A DNA stretch of 64,000 bases from Mumia xiangluensis (lineage in GTDB: Bacteria; Actinomycetota; Actinomycetes; Propionibacteriales; Nocardioidaceae), in the NCBI RefSeq assembly GCF_010994095.1, contig NZ_WJYO01000003.1:124001-188000 (forward strand), given 5' to 3'. The stretch's first letter is position 1. Every line of letters starts with the position of its first letter. Under the pieces are notes generated by a model, which did not search any database, was not told the DNA's origin, and worked only from the letters and a program-made list of their open reading frames with translations. Position numbers and translations under genes: made by a program. Positions 7,078-15,449 of this stretch are shown piece after piece.

Positions 7078-9204
7078 ATGACGAGTCCCGCTGACGAGTC
7101 CCCTCTCGTGGAGAACGTGTCCTACCCGCGGCTGCAGGCGCGGTCGCTGCGCTTCACGCTCGGCGTCCCGCGCGACCTGACCGTGAGCCCGGACGGGTCG
7201 AAGGTCTTCTTCGTCCGTACGCCCGACGGCTCGACCCGCACCGGGTCGCTGTGGGCGTTCGACGCCGAGACCGGTGAGGAGGCCTGCCTCGCCGATGCCA
7301 CCACGCTGCTCGGGGACGGCGGCGAGGAGCTGTCAGCAGAGGAGCGAGCGCGCCGTGAGCGCAGCCGCGAGTCGGCCGCCGGGGTCGTCGCGTACTCGAT
7401 GGACGAGGCGTGCACGGTCGCCGCGTTCGCCCTGTCGGGCAAGGTGTGGGTCTGCCGTACGGACTCCGGCCAGGCGGCCGCGCTGCCGACCGCGGGTGCC
7501 GCGATCGACCCACGCGTCGACCCGACCGGCCGTCGCGTCGCGTACGTCGCCGACGGCGCGCTGCGCGTGATCGGCGTCGACGGCACGCTCGACTACCCGG
7601 TCGTCGAGCCTGACGGCGAGCACGTGGCGTGGGGACTCGCCGAGTTCGTCGCCGCCGAGGAGATGGACCGTCACCGCGGCTACTGGTGGGCCCCCGACGG
7701 CGAGTCGCTGCTGGTGGAGCGCTACGACGAGTCGCCGGTCGCGACCTGGTTCGTCGCCGATCCGGCCGATCCCTCGCGGCCGCCGGTCGAGCACCGCTAC
7801 CCGGCCGCCGGGACCGACGACGCCGACGTGTCGCTGTGGCTCGTGCACCTCGACGGCACGCGCGCCGAGATCGCCTGGGACCACGACACGTTCCCGTACC
7901 TCACCCGCGTCTCCTGGACCCCGCACGGCGACCCTCTCGTCCAGGTCATGTCGCGCGACCAGAAGCATGCCGCGGTGCTCGCCGTCGAGCTCGAGACGGG
8001 CGAGACGACCCTCGTGCGGGCGCAGAGCGACGACGTCTGGGTCGACCTGATGACGGGTGTCCCCGCGTACGCGCCGGGCGGTCGGCTCGTGACGATCGAG
8101 GACCACGACGACACCGCGACGCTGTTCGTCGACGGAGCACCGGTCTCGCCCAAGGGGCTGCAGGTCCGGCGGGTCGTCTCCCTCGGCGCGGACGGTGCGA
8201 TCGTCACGGCGTCGGAGGAGCCGCGCGAGGTCCACGTCGCCGCGATCGGCTGGGACGGCGAGGTCGTCCTGCTCACCGACGGGCCAGGCGTGTGGTCGGG
8301 GACCGAGCGCGGAGGCACCGCCGTACGCGTCCGGGCGTCGCTCGACTCACCGTTCCCCGCTGTCACCGTCATGCGCAACGGCTCCACGGTCGGCACCATC
8401 GCGTCCAACCCGCTCGACCCCGGCTTCCAGCCCGAGGTGCGCTTCCTGGAGGCCGGCGAGGACGCGATCCGCACGGCCGTGATCTTCCCGCGGTCGCACG
8501 AGCACGGCAACGTCGCTCGCCTGCCGATCATCATGAACCCGTACGGCGGTCCGCACGCGCAGCGCGTCCTGCACTCCGCCAAGGCGTACCTCGAGGCCCA
8601 GTGGATCGCCGACCAGGGCTTCTGCGTCGTGGTCGCCGACGGTCGGGGGACGCCCGGACGTGGCCGCGCGTGGGACCGCGCGATCCGTGACGACTTCGCG
8701 GGCGTCACGCTCGACGACCAGGTGGTCGCGCTCGAGGCGGTGGCCGACAAGTACGGTGCCGACGTCGACCCGACCCGGGTCGGCATCATGGGCTGGTCCT
8801 ACGGCGGCTACCTGTCCGCGCTTGCCGTGCTGCGCCGCCCGGACGTCTTCCACGCAGCGGTCGCGGGTGCGCCCGTGACCGAGTGGCGGCTCTACGACAC
8901 CTTCTACACCGAGCGCTACCTGGGGCATCCCGACGAGCAGCCCGAGGTCTACGACGCGAACTCGCTGCTGAACGGGCTCGACGAGGTCGGGGACCTGCCG
9001 CCGCTGATGATCGTGCACGGCATGGTCGACGACAACGTCGTGGTCGCGCACACCCTGCGGCTGTCGTCAGCGCTGCTCGCTGCAGGCAAGCCGCACGCCG
9101 TGCTGCCGTTGACCGGCGTCACTCACATGACGCCGCAGGAGGTCGTCGCCGAGAACCTGGCGCAGCTCCAGGTCGACTTCCTGCGCCGCTCCCTGCGCGC
9201 CTGA
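7078..9204 (+). CDS. S9 family dipeptidyl peptidase IV-like serine peptidase
   Basis: A 708-residue prolyl oligopeptidase-family protein: an N-terminal beta-propeller (about residues 30-450) and a C-terminal alpha/beta-hydrolase domain. The catalytic triad is readable: S574 in GWSYGGY, D651 in HGMVDDNV and H683 in GVTHM. The double-glutamate phrase AEFVAAEEMDRHRGYWW near residue 190 is the DPP IV signature that binds the free peptide N-terminus, so it likely removes N-terminal dipeptides. No signal peptide is present, so it should be cytoplasmic. It stands alone, transcribed from its own leaderless promoter and convergent with the Nudix gene. Confidence 0.93.
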   Translation: MTSPADESPLVENVSYPRLQARSLRFTLGVPRDLTVSPDGSKVFFVRTPDGSTRTGSLWAFDAETGEEACLADATTLLGDGGEELSAEERARRERSRESAAGVVAYSMDEACTVAAFALSGKVWVCRTDSGQAAALPTAGAAIDPRVDPTGRRVAYVADGALRVIGVDGTLDYPVVEPDGEHVAWGLAEFVAAEEMDRHRGYWWAPDGESLLVERYDESPVATWFVADPADPSRPPVEHRYPAAGTDDADVSLWLVHLDGTRAEIAWDHDTFPYLTRVSWTPHGDPLVQVMSRDQKHAAVLAVELETGETTLVRAQSDDVWVDLMTGVPAYAPGGRLVTIEDHDDTATLFVDGAPVSPKGLQVRRVVSLGADGAIVTASEEPREVHVAAIGWDGEVVLLTDGPGVWSGTERGGTAVRVRASLDSPFPAVTVMRNGSTVGTIASNPLDPGFQPEVRFLEAGEDAIRTAVIFPRSHEHGNVARLPIIMNPYGGPHAQRVLHSAKAYLEAQWIADQGFCVVVADGRGTPGRGRAWDRAIRDDFAGVTLDDQVVALEAVADKYGADVDPTRVGIMGWSYGGYLSALAVLRRPDVFHAAVAGAPVTEWRLYDTFYTERYLGHPDEQPEVYDANSLLNGLDEVGDLPPLMIVHGMVDDNVVVAHTLRLSSALLAAGKPHAVLPLTGVTHMTPQEVVAENLAQLQVDFLRRSLRA

Positions 9205-9370
9205 CCTCCCTGGCGTCCCCGGGTCACCTCTCCGGGCGCCACTCCGCGAGTCGGCGCCGAACTGGCTCCCTCGGCGACGGGTCGACCGAAGCGCCGGGGG
9301 CGTCACACCGTCGCTGAGCCGGGTGAGGCCTGACGCGAGCGGCGCTACTGGATCGCCGTGCAGCCCGGCG

Positions 9371-10096
9371 TCAATCCCGCTTGAGCCGTTTCGGGGCCGA
9401 CGGGAGCGGCGGGGGCGTGGCCGGCGGCGCGGCGGGCGCCGTACCGGCTTCGACCATCCACGCCAGGTCCACGTCTCCGACGAGCTCGTCGAGGCGTACG
9501 GCGGCTGCCGGGTCCTCGACCCGGACGAGCCACGCGCGATCCTCGCTGTCGTCCTCGCCGGCAAAGCCCTCGCGGTGCAGGTACGCCGCGTAGCCCTCCG
9601 CGTGCAGCGCCGCGAGCACCTCCTCGGCGTCCTCCCCCTCGTCGAAGTGGGCCTCGACGGGCACGGACGACCCCGTACGCCGCAGCAGCTCGGCGATCTC
9701 GGGAAGGAACGGTCTGTCGGCATCGAGCCACGGCACCGTGTCGAGCTCCTCGGCGCCGAGCCAGCGCAGCAGGTCGTGCTCGGTCGGTTCCGGGACACCC
9801 GACACGACCTCGCCGACGTGGGCACGCAGCACCATGCCGCCGGCGAGCTCCACCTCGCCCGCCAACCGCCGGCCGACGGCGACGTCGCAGCCGAGCTCCT
9901 CGGCGACCTCGCGACGCGCGGCCTCGATCTCCGACTCCCCCGGCTCGACCTTGCCTCCGGGCAGCTCCCACCGGCCCGCGGCTGACGCCGGTCGCGTCCG
10001 CCGGGCCGCGAGCACGCGCCCGTCCTGCACCAGCGCCACGCCCACCACGACGCGTGGCGGCGTGCGCTCGGGAGTCTCAGAGGTCACGGGATCCAC
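9371..10096 (-). CDS. Nudix hydrolase (MutT/CTP pyrophosphohydrolase-like) with C-terminal extension
   Basis: A 241-residue protein. The first 130 residues are a MutT-type Nudix domain; the Nudix box runs from GKVEPGE to REVAEELG around residues 43-65 with the expected glutamates. Such proteins hydrolyse noncanonical or damaged nucleoside triphosphates to monophosphates. The remaining 110 residues form an acidic extension (VPVEAHFDEGEDAEEVLAALHAEGY) ending in a Pro/Ala and Lys-rich tail; a similar extension is seen in some actinobacterial homologues and its function is unknown. GTG at 10096 is chosen from a -10 hexamer 8 nt upstream; GTG at 10087 is a possible alternative. Confidence 0.9.
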   Translation of the reverse strand: MDPVTSETPERTPPRVVVGVALVQDGRVLAARRTRPASAAGRWELPGGKVEPGESEIEAARREVAEELGCDVAVGRRLAGEVELAGGMVLRAHVGEVVSGVPEPTEHDLLRWLGAEELDTVPWLDADRPFLPEIAELLRRTGSSVPVEAHFDEGEDAEEVLAALHAEGYAAYLHREGFAGEDDSEDRAWLVRVEDPAAAVRLDELVGDVDLAWMVEAGTAPAAPPATPPPLPSAPKRLKRD

Positions 10097-10104
10097 AACC
10101 GGCG

Positions 10105-10110
10105 AGACTA
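10105..10110 (-). promoter_or_regulatory. -10 hexamer of leaderless Nudix gene
   Basis: Read on the minus strand the hexamer is TAGTCT, 8 nt from the GTG at 10096. It lies back to back with the pterin dehydratase promoter. Confidence 0.55.
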
Positions 10111-10147
10111 TCGCGGGCGGCCATCCGCAGACGACGGCGTGAGCGCG

Positions 10148-10153
10148 TACGGT
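10148..10153 (+). promoter_or_regulatory. -10 hexamer of leaderless pterin dehydratase gene
   Basis: TACGGT ends 6 nt before the ATG at 10160; no ribosome binding site is seen. Confidence 0.5.
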
Positions 10154-10159
10154 CGAGAC

Positions 10160-10474
10160 ATGGACGCATCCGAGCACTCCGACACCCTGCTGTCCGAGGC
10201 GGAGGTCGCGACCGCGCTGGAGAGCCAGCCACGCTGGGTCCGCGACGGGGACACGATCGTCCGTTCGGTGCGGGCTGCCACCTACCTCGACGGGATCGGC
10301 CTGGTCGACGCCGTCGCCGCAGCGGCCGAGGCCGCGGGCCACCATCCCGACATCACGATCCGGTGGCGCGAGGTGACCTTCACGCTGTCGACCCACTCGG
10401 CCGGTGGTCTGACCGCCAAGGACTTCGGGCTCGCCGCGACGATCGACGAGCTGGCCGCGGGCATCGACGACTGA
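10160..10474 (+). CDS. 4a-hydroxytetrahydrobiopterin dehydratase
   Basis: A 104-residue protein matching the pterin-4a-carbinolamine dehydratase family (PhhB/DCoH). It dehydrates the 4a-hydroxy pterin left after aromatic amino acid hydroxylation. The family signature is GHHPDITIRWREVTFTLSTHS at residues 60-80, with the paired histidines and the later histidine expected at the active site. Length is typical. No phenylalanine hydroxylase is nearby, so its physiological partner is unclear; in many actinomycetes this gene stands alone. ATG at 10160 fits the promoter spacing. Confidence 0.92.
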   Translation: MDASEHSDTLLSEAEVATALESQPRWVRDGDTIVRSVRAATYLDGIGLVDAVAAAAEAAGHHPDITIRWREVTFTLSTHSAGGLTAKDFGLAATIDELAAGIDD

Positions 10475-10519
10475 CCCGGGAGGCGTGCGCGGGACGCCGG
10501 CCATGACAGGCTTGGTTCC

Positions 10520-11755
10520 GTGACTCACTCGCACGGCCACCTCACGGGCAGCGAAGACCACGGACGTCGCGGGCTCGCGACCGTCCTCGCCGTCGTCGTC
10601 GGGCTGATCGCGGTCACGCTCGCGATCGGCGTGTGGGTCCTGTGGCCGGACGGGGACGACGTCGCCAAGGCTCCGAACCCGTACGGCACGCAGGGTGTCA
10701 GCATCGTCTCCGGCACCGTCACCGACGTACGGGCCGTCGACTGCGGCGGCGGTGCGGTCGGCCCCGACGGTCTGCCTGCGGTCCAGGGCGAGTGCGGCGA
10801 GCTGCTCGTCCGTACCACCGACGACGAGTCGGCCACGGTCACGGTCCAACCGGCCGTCTTCCGGTCGGGGGTCGAGGTCGGTGACGCGGTCGACGTGATC
10901 CGGATCCAGCCCGAAGGCGCGGCCACCGCGACGTACGAGTTCCTCGACTTCGACCGCGGGATGCCGCTGGTCTGGCTCGCGCTCGCCTGCGCCGTCGTCA
11001 TCGTCGCCGTCGCGCGCTGGCGCGGCCTGCTCGCGATCGGGGGCGTGGTCGCGACGGTCGGAGCGATCGTCGTGTTCGTGCTCCCTGCGCTGCTGGCCGG
11101 TGAGAACCCGCTCGTCGTCGCCGTCGTGGGGTCGAGCGCCATCATGCTGGTCGTCCTGTATCTCGTCCACGGCGTCTCGATCCGTACGACAGCAGCACTG
11201 TTCGGCACCTTCATCGGCATCGCGTTGACCGCGGTCCTCGGTTGGCTCACGACCGACTGGACCCATCTCACGGGCATCTCGTCGGAGGACGACCAGATCC
11301 TGATGGCGATCGCCGACCAGATCAGCCTGTCCGGCGTCGTCACGGCGTCGATGGTGATCGCCGGTCTCGGTGTGCTCAACGACGTCACGGTGACGCAGGC
11401 GAGCGCTGTCTGGGAGCTGCGCGCGGCTCAGCCCGCTGCGAGCCGGCGCCGTACCTTCGTGTCGGCGATGCGGATCGGGCGCGACCACATCGCGTCGAGC
11501 GTCTACACGCTGGTCTTCGCGTACGCGGGGACGGCGACGACGGTGCTGCTCCTCGTCACCGCGTACGACCGCTCGCTGCTGGAGATCGCCAGCACCGAGC
11601 AGGTGGGCGCAGAGATCGCACGCACCCTGGTCGGGCTCATCGGACTGGTTCTCGCGGTGCCGGCGACCACGGCGATCGCCGTGTATCTCGCGCCACCGCC
11701 GACAGAGCCCGCCGACACCCTCGCCACCGCCGGTCAGGACCCTCAGCTCGTGTGA
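10520..11755 (+). CDS. YibE/F family membrane protein
   Basis: A 411-residue integral membrane protein. One N-terminal helix (residues 19-41) precedes an extracytoplasmic domain of about 100 residues with a Cys pair (DCGGGAVG and GECGEL). About seven further helices follow, including AGLGVLNDVTVTQASAVWEL, a conserved YibE/F phrase. The family has no proven biochemical role; a link to ion or phosphate stress has been suggested for some members. The N-terminus is histidine-rich (THSHGH). GTG start; only a weak CAGGCT hexamer is seen 6 nt upstream. It converges on nagA with 16 nt between the stops. Confidence 0.88.
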   Translation: MTHSHGHLTGSEDHGRRGLATVLAVVVGLIAVTLAIGVWVLWPDGDDVAKAPNPYGTQGVSIVSGTVTDVRAVDCGGGAVGPDGLPAVQGECGELLVRTTDDESATVTVQPAVFRSGVEVGDAVDVIRIQPEGAATATYEFLDFDRGMPLVWLALACAVVIVAVARWRGLLAIGGVVATVGAIVVFVLPALLAGENPLVVAVVGSSAIMLVVLYLVHGVSIRTTAALFGTFIGIALTAVLGWLTTDWTHLTGISSEDDQILMAIADQISLSGVVTASMVIAGLGVLNDVTVTQASAVWELRAAQPAASRRRTFVSAMRIGRDHIASSVYTLVFAYAGTATTVLLLVTAYDRSLLEIASTEQVGAEIARTLVGLIGLVLAVPATTAIAVYLAPPPTEPADTLATAGQDPQLV

Positions 11756-11771
11756 CGGGCGAGGGCGGGGG

Positions 11772-12899
11772 TCACGCCGCGGGCTGCACTCCGACGACCG
11801 CGTACTCGCGATCGAGCGCCACGAGCCGGGCCGGGGCGTCCACCGCGATCACACCGCCGTCGAGGCCGACCGCAGCGGCCGGAGCGGTCGACGCGGCGCG
11901 AGCGACAGCGACGGGATCGACACCGAGCACCCCCAGCGCACGGCGTACGGCGGTGTCCATCGTCAGCGTGCTTCCGGCGATCGCGCCCGTGGTGGCGAGG
12001 CGTGCAGTGCCTTCGGCGACCTCGACCATCAGGCCACCGAGCGAGTACGTCCCGTCGCTGGCTGCCGCGGCAGCCATCGCGTCGGTCACCAGGACCGCGT
12101 ACGGCCCCGCGTCCGCGAGCAGTCTCCGCGCCCATGCGTCGTGCAGGTGGATGCCGTCGAGGATCACCTCGAGGTGGACCCCCGGAGCGTCGAGCGCCGC
12201 CACGATCGGACCGGGCGCGCGGTGGTGGATGGGCAGCATGGCGTTCGAGGCGTGGGTGAGGATGGTGGCGCCCCGCGCGAACGCCTCCGTCGCCAGCTGG
12301 TAGTCGGCGTCCGTGTGCCCGACCGCAGCGACCACGCCTGCCTCGACGAGCTGGCTGATCGCCGCCATCCCGCCGTGCAGCTCGGGCGCGACCGTGACCA
12401 TGCGGACGAGACCACCGCCCGCCTCGAGCAGCGCCGCGACGGACTCCTCGGTCGGTGCGACCAGCGCCTCGGGGTCGTGCGCGCCGCGATGCGTCGGAGA
12501 GAGGAACGGGCCCTCGAGGTGGATGCCGCGCACCGGCCCCAGGTCGCCGCCACGGATCGCGTCGGCGAGCCCGCGGACCTGCTTGACGAGTACGTCGACC
12601 GGCGCTGACACGAGGCTCGCCAGCATCGCGGTCGTCCCGTGCGCGGCGTGGGTCCGCGCCGCCGTACGAGCCTCGTCGAGACCGCCGTCGAACGACGCTC
12701 GTCCGCCGCCGTGGCAGTGGATGTCGACGAAACCGGGGAACAGCCACGCGTACGCACCGGGCACCGGGCCCTCGTTGCGTCCGACGCCGGTCACGACGCC
12801 GTCGCGGTGCTCGACCCAGCCGTTGTCGATGATGCCGTCCGCGGTCACGACGCGATCGGCGTCGACGTGCTCGGGCAGGGTGATCGGAGGAGGCGCCAC
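11772..12899 (-). CDS. nagA: N-acetylglucosamine-6-phosphate deacetylase
   Basis: NagA deacetylates GlcNAc-6-phosphate to glucosamine-6-phosphate in amino sugar recycling. The 375-residue protein shows the metal-binding HCH of DIHCHGGG, the glutamate of HLEGPFLS, histidines in GHTDAD and THASNAM, and the catalytic aspartate of VTDAM. The longer open frame upstream is discarded, because a TAGGGT hexamer sits 7 nt before the GTG at 12899 and homology begins there. No nagB or sugar transporter is adjacent. It may feed on peptidoglycan sugars, in line with the wall-active genes nearby, but this is inference. Confidence 0.94.
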   Translation of the reverse strand: MAPPPITLPEHVDADRVVTADGIIDNGWVEHRDGVVTGVGRNEGPVPGAYAWLFPGFVDIHCHGGGRASFDGGLDEARTAARTHAAHGTTAMLASLVSAPVDVLVKQVRGLADAIRGGDLGPVRGIHLEGPFLSPTHRGAHDPEALVAPTEESVAALLEAGGGLVRMVTVAPELHGGMAAISQLVEAGVVAAVGHTDADYQLATEAFARGATILTHASNAMLPIHHRAPGPIVAALDAPGVHLEVILDGIHLHDAWARRLLADAGPYAVLVTDAMAAAAASDGTYSLGGLMVEVAEGTARLATTGAIAGSTLTMDTAVRRALGVLGVDPVAVARAASTAPAAAVGLDGGVIAVDAPARLVALDREYAVVGVQPAA

Positions 12900-12906
12900 G
12901 GCCACC

Positions 12907-12912
12907 ACCCTA
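12907..12912 (-). promoter_or_regulatory. -10 hexamer of leaderless nagA
   Basis: TAGGGT on the minus strand, 7 nt before the GTG at 12899. Confidence 0.6.
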
Positions 12913-12959
12913 GACGGGGGCGCGTGTCTCCCGACACCCACGGATGCGACGATCGACCC

Positions 12960-12998
12960 GTGAAGAACTGCCACGGTCGCCCGCTGGAGGATGCATGA
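12960..12998 (+). other. Possible 12-codon upstream ORF coupled to membrane protein gene
   Basis: A GTG-started frame encodes VKNCHGRPLEDA and stops at a TGA that overlaps the ATG of the next gene as ATGA. A GACGAT hexamer lies 6 nt before the GTG, the spacing seen for leaderless genes here. It would contain the ribosome binding site of the next gene inside its coding sequence, a layout used by regulatory leader peptides. The hexamer does not match TANNNT and so short an ORF can arise by chance. Confidence 0.25.
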
Positions 12999-13432
12999 GC
13001 ACCGAGACCGGCCGACCTGTCGCACGCGTCGCCGGCCCGCTGATCGCATCCGTCGTCGTGCTGCTGTTCGCCCTGCCGCTCGCGTGGATGCTCGCCTACT
13101 TCATGAACGACGACATCCAGACGGGCGACCACATCGTCTTCCTCGCCGTCCCGATCGTGGAGCTGCTCGTCGCCGGCATCGTGGCGGGGCTGATCATCGG
13201 GCGTTCCTCCGGCACCGGGTACGCCCGCGCGATCACAGGGGCACTCTCGCTGGTGTTCGTCCCGCTGCTCGTGGGTGCGACCGCGTACGCCCTCCTGAGC
13301 GTCACGCCACTGTTCGACGACGCGATCGGGTCGACGGTGAGCGGCGGAGCCTGGTTGGCCGTCGCCGCGGTCGCCGCGTTGCTGTCTGTGCTCCTCACGC
13401 GGCTGGGGGTCAGGCTGCTGCGGTCGTCGTGA
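12995..13432 (+). CDS. Small membrane protein, unknown function
   Basis: A 145-residue protein with four predicted helices (about residues 12-35, 44-68, 76-99 and 113-136). The sequence between helices is short and lacks conserved polar residues, so no function is offered. The ATG at 12995 follows GGAGG at 12986-12990 with 4 nt spacing. A longer in-frame start exists upstream but has no support. It may be translated together with a 12-codon upstream frame. It is followed after 43 nt by the heme oxygenase-like gene, which has its own promoter. Confidence 0.75.
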   Translation: MSTETGRPVARVAGPLIASVVVLLFALPLAWMLAYFMNDDIQTGDHIVFLAVPIVELLVAGIVAGLIIGRSSGTGYARAITGALSLVFVPLLVGATAYALLSVTPLFDDAIGSTVSGGAWLAVAAVAALLSVLLTRLGVRLLRSS

Positions 13433-13462
13433 CCTCGGGCTCCCCGATCCACCCGGAGCGCC

Positions 13463-13468
13463 TAGCAT
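13463..13468 (+). promoter_or_regulatory. -10 hexamer of leaderless MhuD-like gene
   Basis: TAGCAT, 7 nt before the ATG at 13476; no ribosome binding site. Confidence 0.55.
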
Positions 13469-13475
13469 CGGACCC

Positions 13476-13874
13476 ATGAGCGTCATCAAGATCAACGCGA
13501 TCACCGTCCCTGCCGACTCCGGCGACGAGCTGGCCAAGCGGTTCGCGGCACGCGCCGGGGCCGTCGACGACACCGACGGCTTCGAAGGCTTCGAGCTGCT
13601 GAAGCCGACCGACGACCGCACCGTCTGGCTCGTCATCACGCGCTGGCGTGACGAGGCCGCGTTCGAGGCGTGGAAGTCCTCGCCTGCGTTCGCGCACGGA
13701 CACCGCGGTACGCCGGCCGGCGAGCACGCAGGCCACGGGCACGGTGGTCACGGGCACGGCGGCGAGCACGCAGGTCACGGGCACGGCGGCGAGCACGCAG
13801 GTCACGGGGAGCGTCCGGTCAGCGTGTCGGCCGAGCTGTGGTCGTACGAGGTCGCCGGCGGCACCGGCGACTGA
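13476..13874 (+). CDS. MhuD-like heme-degrading monooxygenase with His-rich insert
   Basis: A 132-residue member of the antibiotic biosynthesis monooxygenase (ABM) fold. The N-terminal SVIKINAITVPA and the residues N7 and W66 coincide in position with catalytic N7 and W66 of mycobacterial MhuD; the heme-ligand His75 is matched by H74 or H76 in FAHGHR. MhuD degrades heme to mycobilin and iron. Between this histidine and the final strand (SAELWSYEV) there is an extra segment of about 30 residues, 82-112, made almost only of Gly, His, Glu and Ala, with about ten histidines. This could bind iron or heme. The iron-recycling role is inferred from the family. Confidence 0.85.
   Translation: MSVIKINAITVPADSGDELAKRFAARAGAVDDTDGFEGFELLKPTDDRTVWLVITRWRDEAAFEAWKSSPAFAHGHRGTPAGEHAGHGHGGHGHGGEHAGHGHGGEHAGHGERPVSVSAELWSYEVAGGTGD
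13719..13811 (+). repeat. In-frame repeat coding the His-rich insert
   Basis: Near-identical units starting GGCGAGCACGCAGG begin at 13719, 13761 and 13788. The last two are exactly 27 bp apart, and the first spacing is 27 plus a 15-bp partial copy. The reading frame is kept throughout, suggesting expansion by slippage. Confidence 0.85.
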
Positions 13875-13883
13875 CACGTCGCT

Positions 13884-15449
13884 TCAGCTCCAGGCAGCCA
13901 TCCTCTGCAGCAGGTCCGGGCCGCGACGGTCGATGACCGCGCCACCCTTGCGGATGCCGACGACGAGCGCGACCGCTCCTGAGACCAGCCCGACGACAGC
14001 CGTGAGGATCGCCGCCCACGTCGCGCCCGTCGCGAGGGACACCGCGAACACGACGAGCGTCGGCGCGGAGAGCACGGCGACGACGACGATGCCGAGCGTC
14101 TGGCCGATCAGGATCGCGGTCGTGCCACCCTGCGGCTGTGCGAAGAGACCCTCGCCCGGCTTCTGGACGGGATACAGGTAGGTCGCCGACAGCACCGACG
14201 AGGCTCCTGCTGAGACGAGCAGAACCCCGAGCGACGCACCCAGGACCGCAGGGAGCGTGCCCCAGTCTCCGACCGCCCACACCCCGCCGACCGCGAGGAG
14301 CGTCACCAGCGGGAGTGCCACCACGAGCAGCGCGATCACGCGACCGGCCCGGTCGGCGGCACCGCGTACGCCCGAGACGACGTGCAGCCAGAACGCGGTG
14401 TAGTCGTACGCGAGGTCGGCCGAGATCGCGAACCCCATGATGTACGCGATGATCGGGCCCAGCCACAGCAGGCTCTCGTTGCCCTCGAGGCCGCCGAAGA
14501 CGATGAACGGCACGGGGATGAACGGGACGAAGGCGATGGAGCCGGCGTAGCGGGGGTCGCGCTGCCAGTACGTGAGGCACCTCGCCGCGATCGCGCCGGC
14601 GCCAGTGGCCGGCAGGCGGTCGAACCAGCCGTAGCCGTGCGCCTGCGCGACAGGCCCTCGTGACGGCGGGCGCTCGAGCGTCCGGGCGAGCGCCGCCCCC
14701 CACACGAGGAGCATCAGCGCGAGCGTCGCCAGAGTGAGGGCGATCCGCGCGAGAGCGAGCAGCCAGGAGCCGCCGGCGATGTCGCCTGCGATGGACCACG
14801 GCGCGCCGAGCGGTGTCCACGCGAGGACGTCGGCGACGCCCGGCAGCCAGTCGTCGACCCCCGACACGTCGTCGAGGACCTGGCCGAGCAGCGGCGCGAG
14901 CATGATGATCGGGACCACCACCACGACGACGGCGACCTCGCGGAAGCGGCGCCAGTCCAGCAGCGGCGCCACGACGGCGGCCAGCATCCGTGAACCGACG
15001 GCACAGACCGCGACGCCGAGCACGGCACCGACGAGCGCACCGAGGAGTGCGAGCGGCGCGTCCCACCACGTCAGGCCGGTCGCGAGACCCGACAGGAGGG
15101 TGGCGATGCCGGGGACTCCGGCGAGGCCGGCCAGCGCGAGCCCGATCAAGAGCTCGCGGCGCGGGATGGCGTACTGCTGGAAGCGGCGAGGGTCGAGCGT
15201 CGCGTCGAGCCCGTACGCGAGAAGAGGAAGCAGCCACCAGCCGAGAACCACGAGCGAGCCGCACACGACCTGCCACGCGCGGGCCTCGTCGTCGGGCAGG
15301 AACGACAGCCCGACCGATGCGGCGGCCACCATGACGACGACGGACAACGCATACAGCGCGGCCAGCACGAAGCCGATGGTCTGCCACACCGACCGGCGGA
15401 AGCCGTTGAGGATCAGCGTGACCTTGAGTCTCAGGAGGACCGCAACCAC
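13884..15449 (-). CDS. ABC transporter permease (ABC-2 like exporter)
   Basis: A 521-residue membrane protein with about twelve hydrophobic helices, no obvious substrate domain and a mid-protein cytoplasmic loop (RTLERPPSRGPVAQAHGYGWF, about residues 250-285). It follows the ATPase gene. The GTG start at 15449 has GAAGGA 5 nt upstream and overlaps the ATPase stop by 19 nt, so the two are coupled and should form one exporter. The exported substrate cannot be deduced. Membrane proteins of this shape often accompany a single ATPase in actinobacteria, sometimes for lipid or antimicrobial export. Confidence 0.85.
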   Translation of the reverse strand: MVAVLLRLKVTLILNGFRRSVWQTIGFVLAALYALSVVVMVAAASVGLSFLPDDEARAWQVVCGSLVVLGWWLLPLLAYGLDATLDPRRFQQYAIPRRELLIGLALAGLAGVPGIATLLSGLATGLTWWDAPLALLGALVGAVLGVAVCAVGSRMLAAVVAPLLDWRRFREVAVVVVVVPIIMLAPLLGQVLDDVSGVDDWLPGVADVLAWTPLGAPWSIAGDIAGGSWLLALARIALTLATLALMLLVWGAALARTLERPPSRGPVAQAHGYGWFDRLPATGAGAIAARCLTYWQRDPRYAGSIAFVPFIPVPFIVFGGLEGNESLLWLGPIIAYIMGFAISADLAYDYTAFWLHVVSGVRGAADRAGRVIALLVVALPLVTLLAVGGVWAVGDWGTLPAVLGASLGVLLVSAGASSVLSATYLYPVQKPGEGLFAQPQGGTTAILIGQTLGIVVVAVLSAPTLVVFAVSLATGATWAAILTAVVGLVSGAVALVVGIRKGGAVIDRRGPDLLQRMAAWS

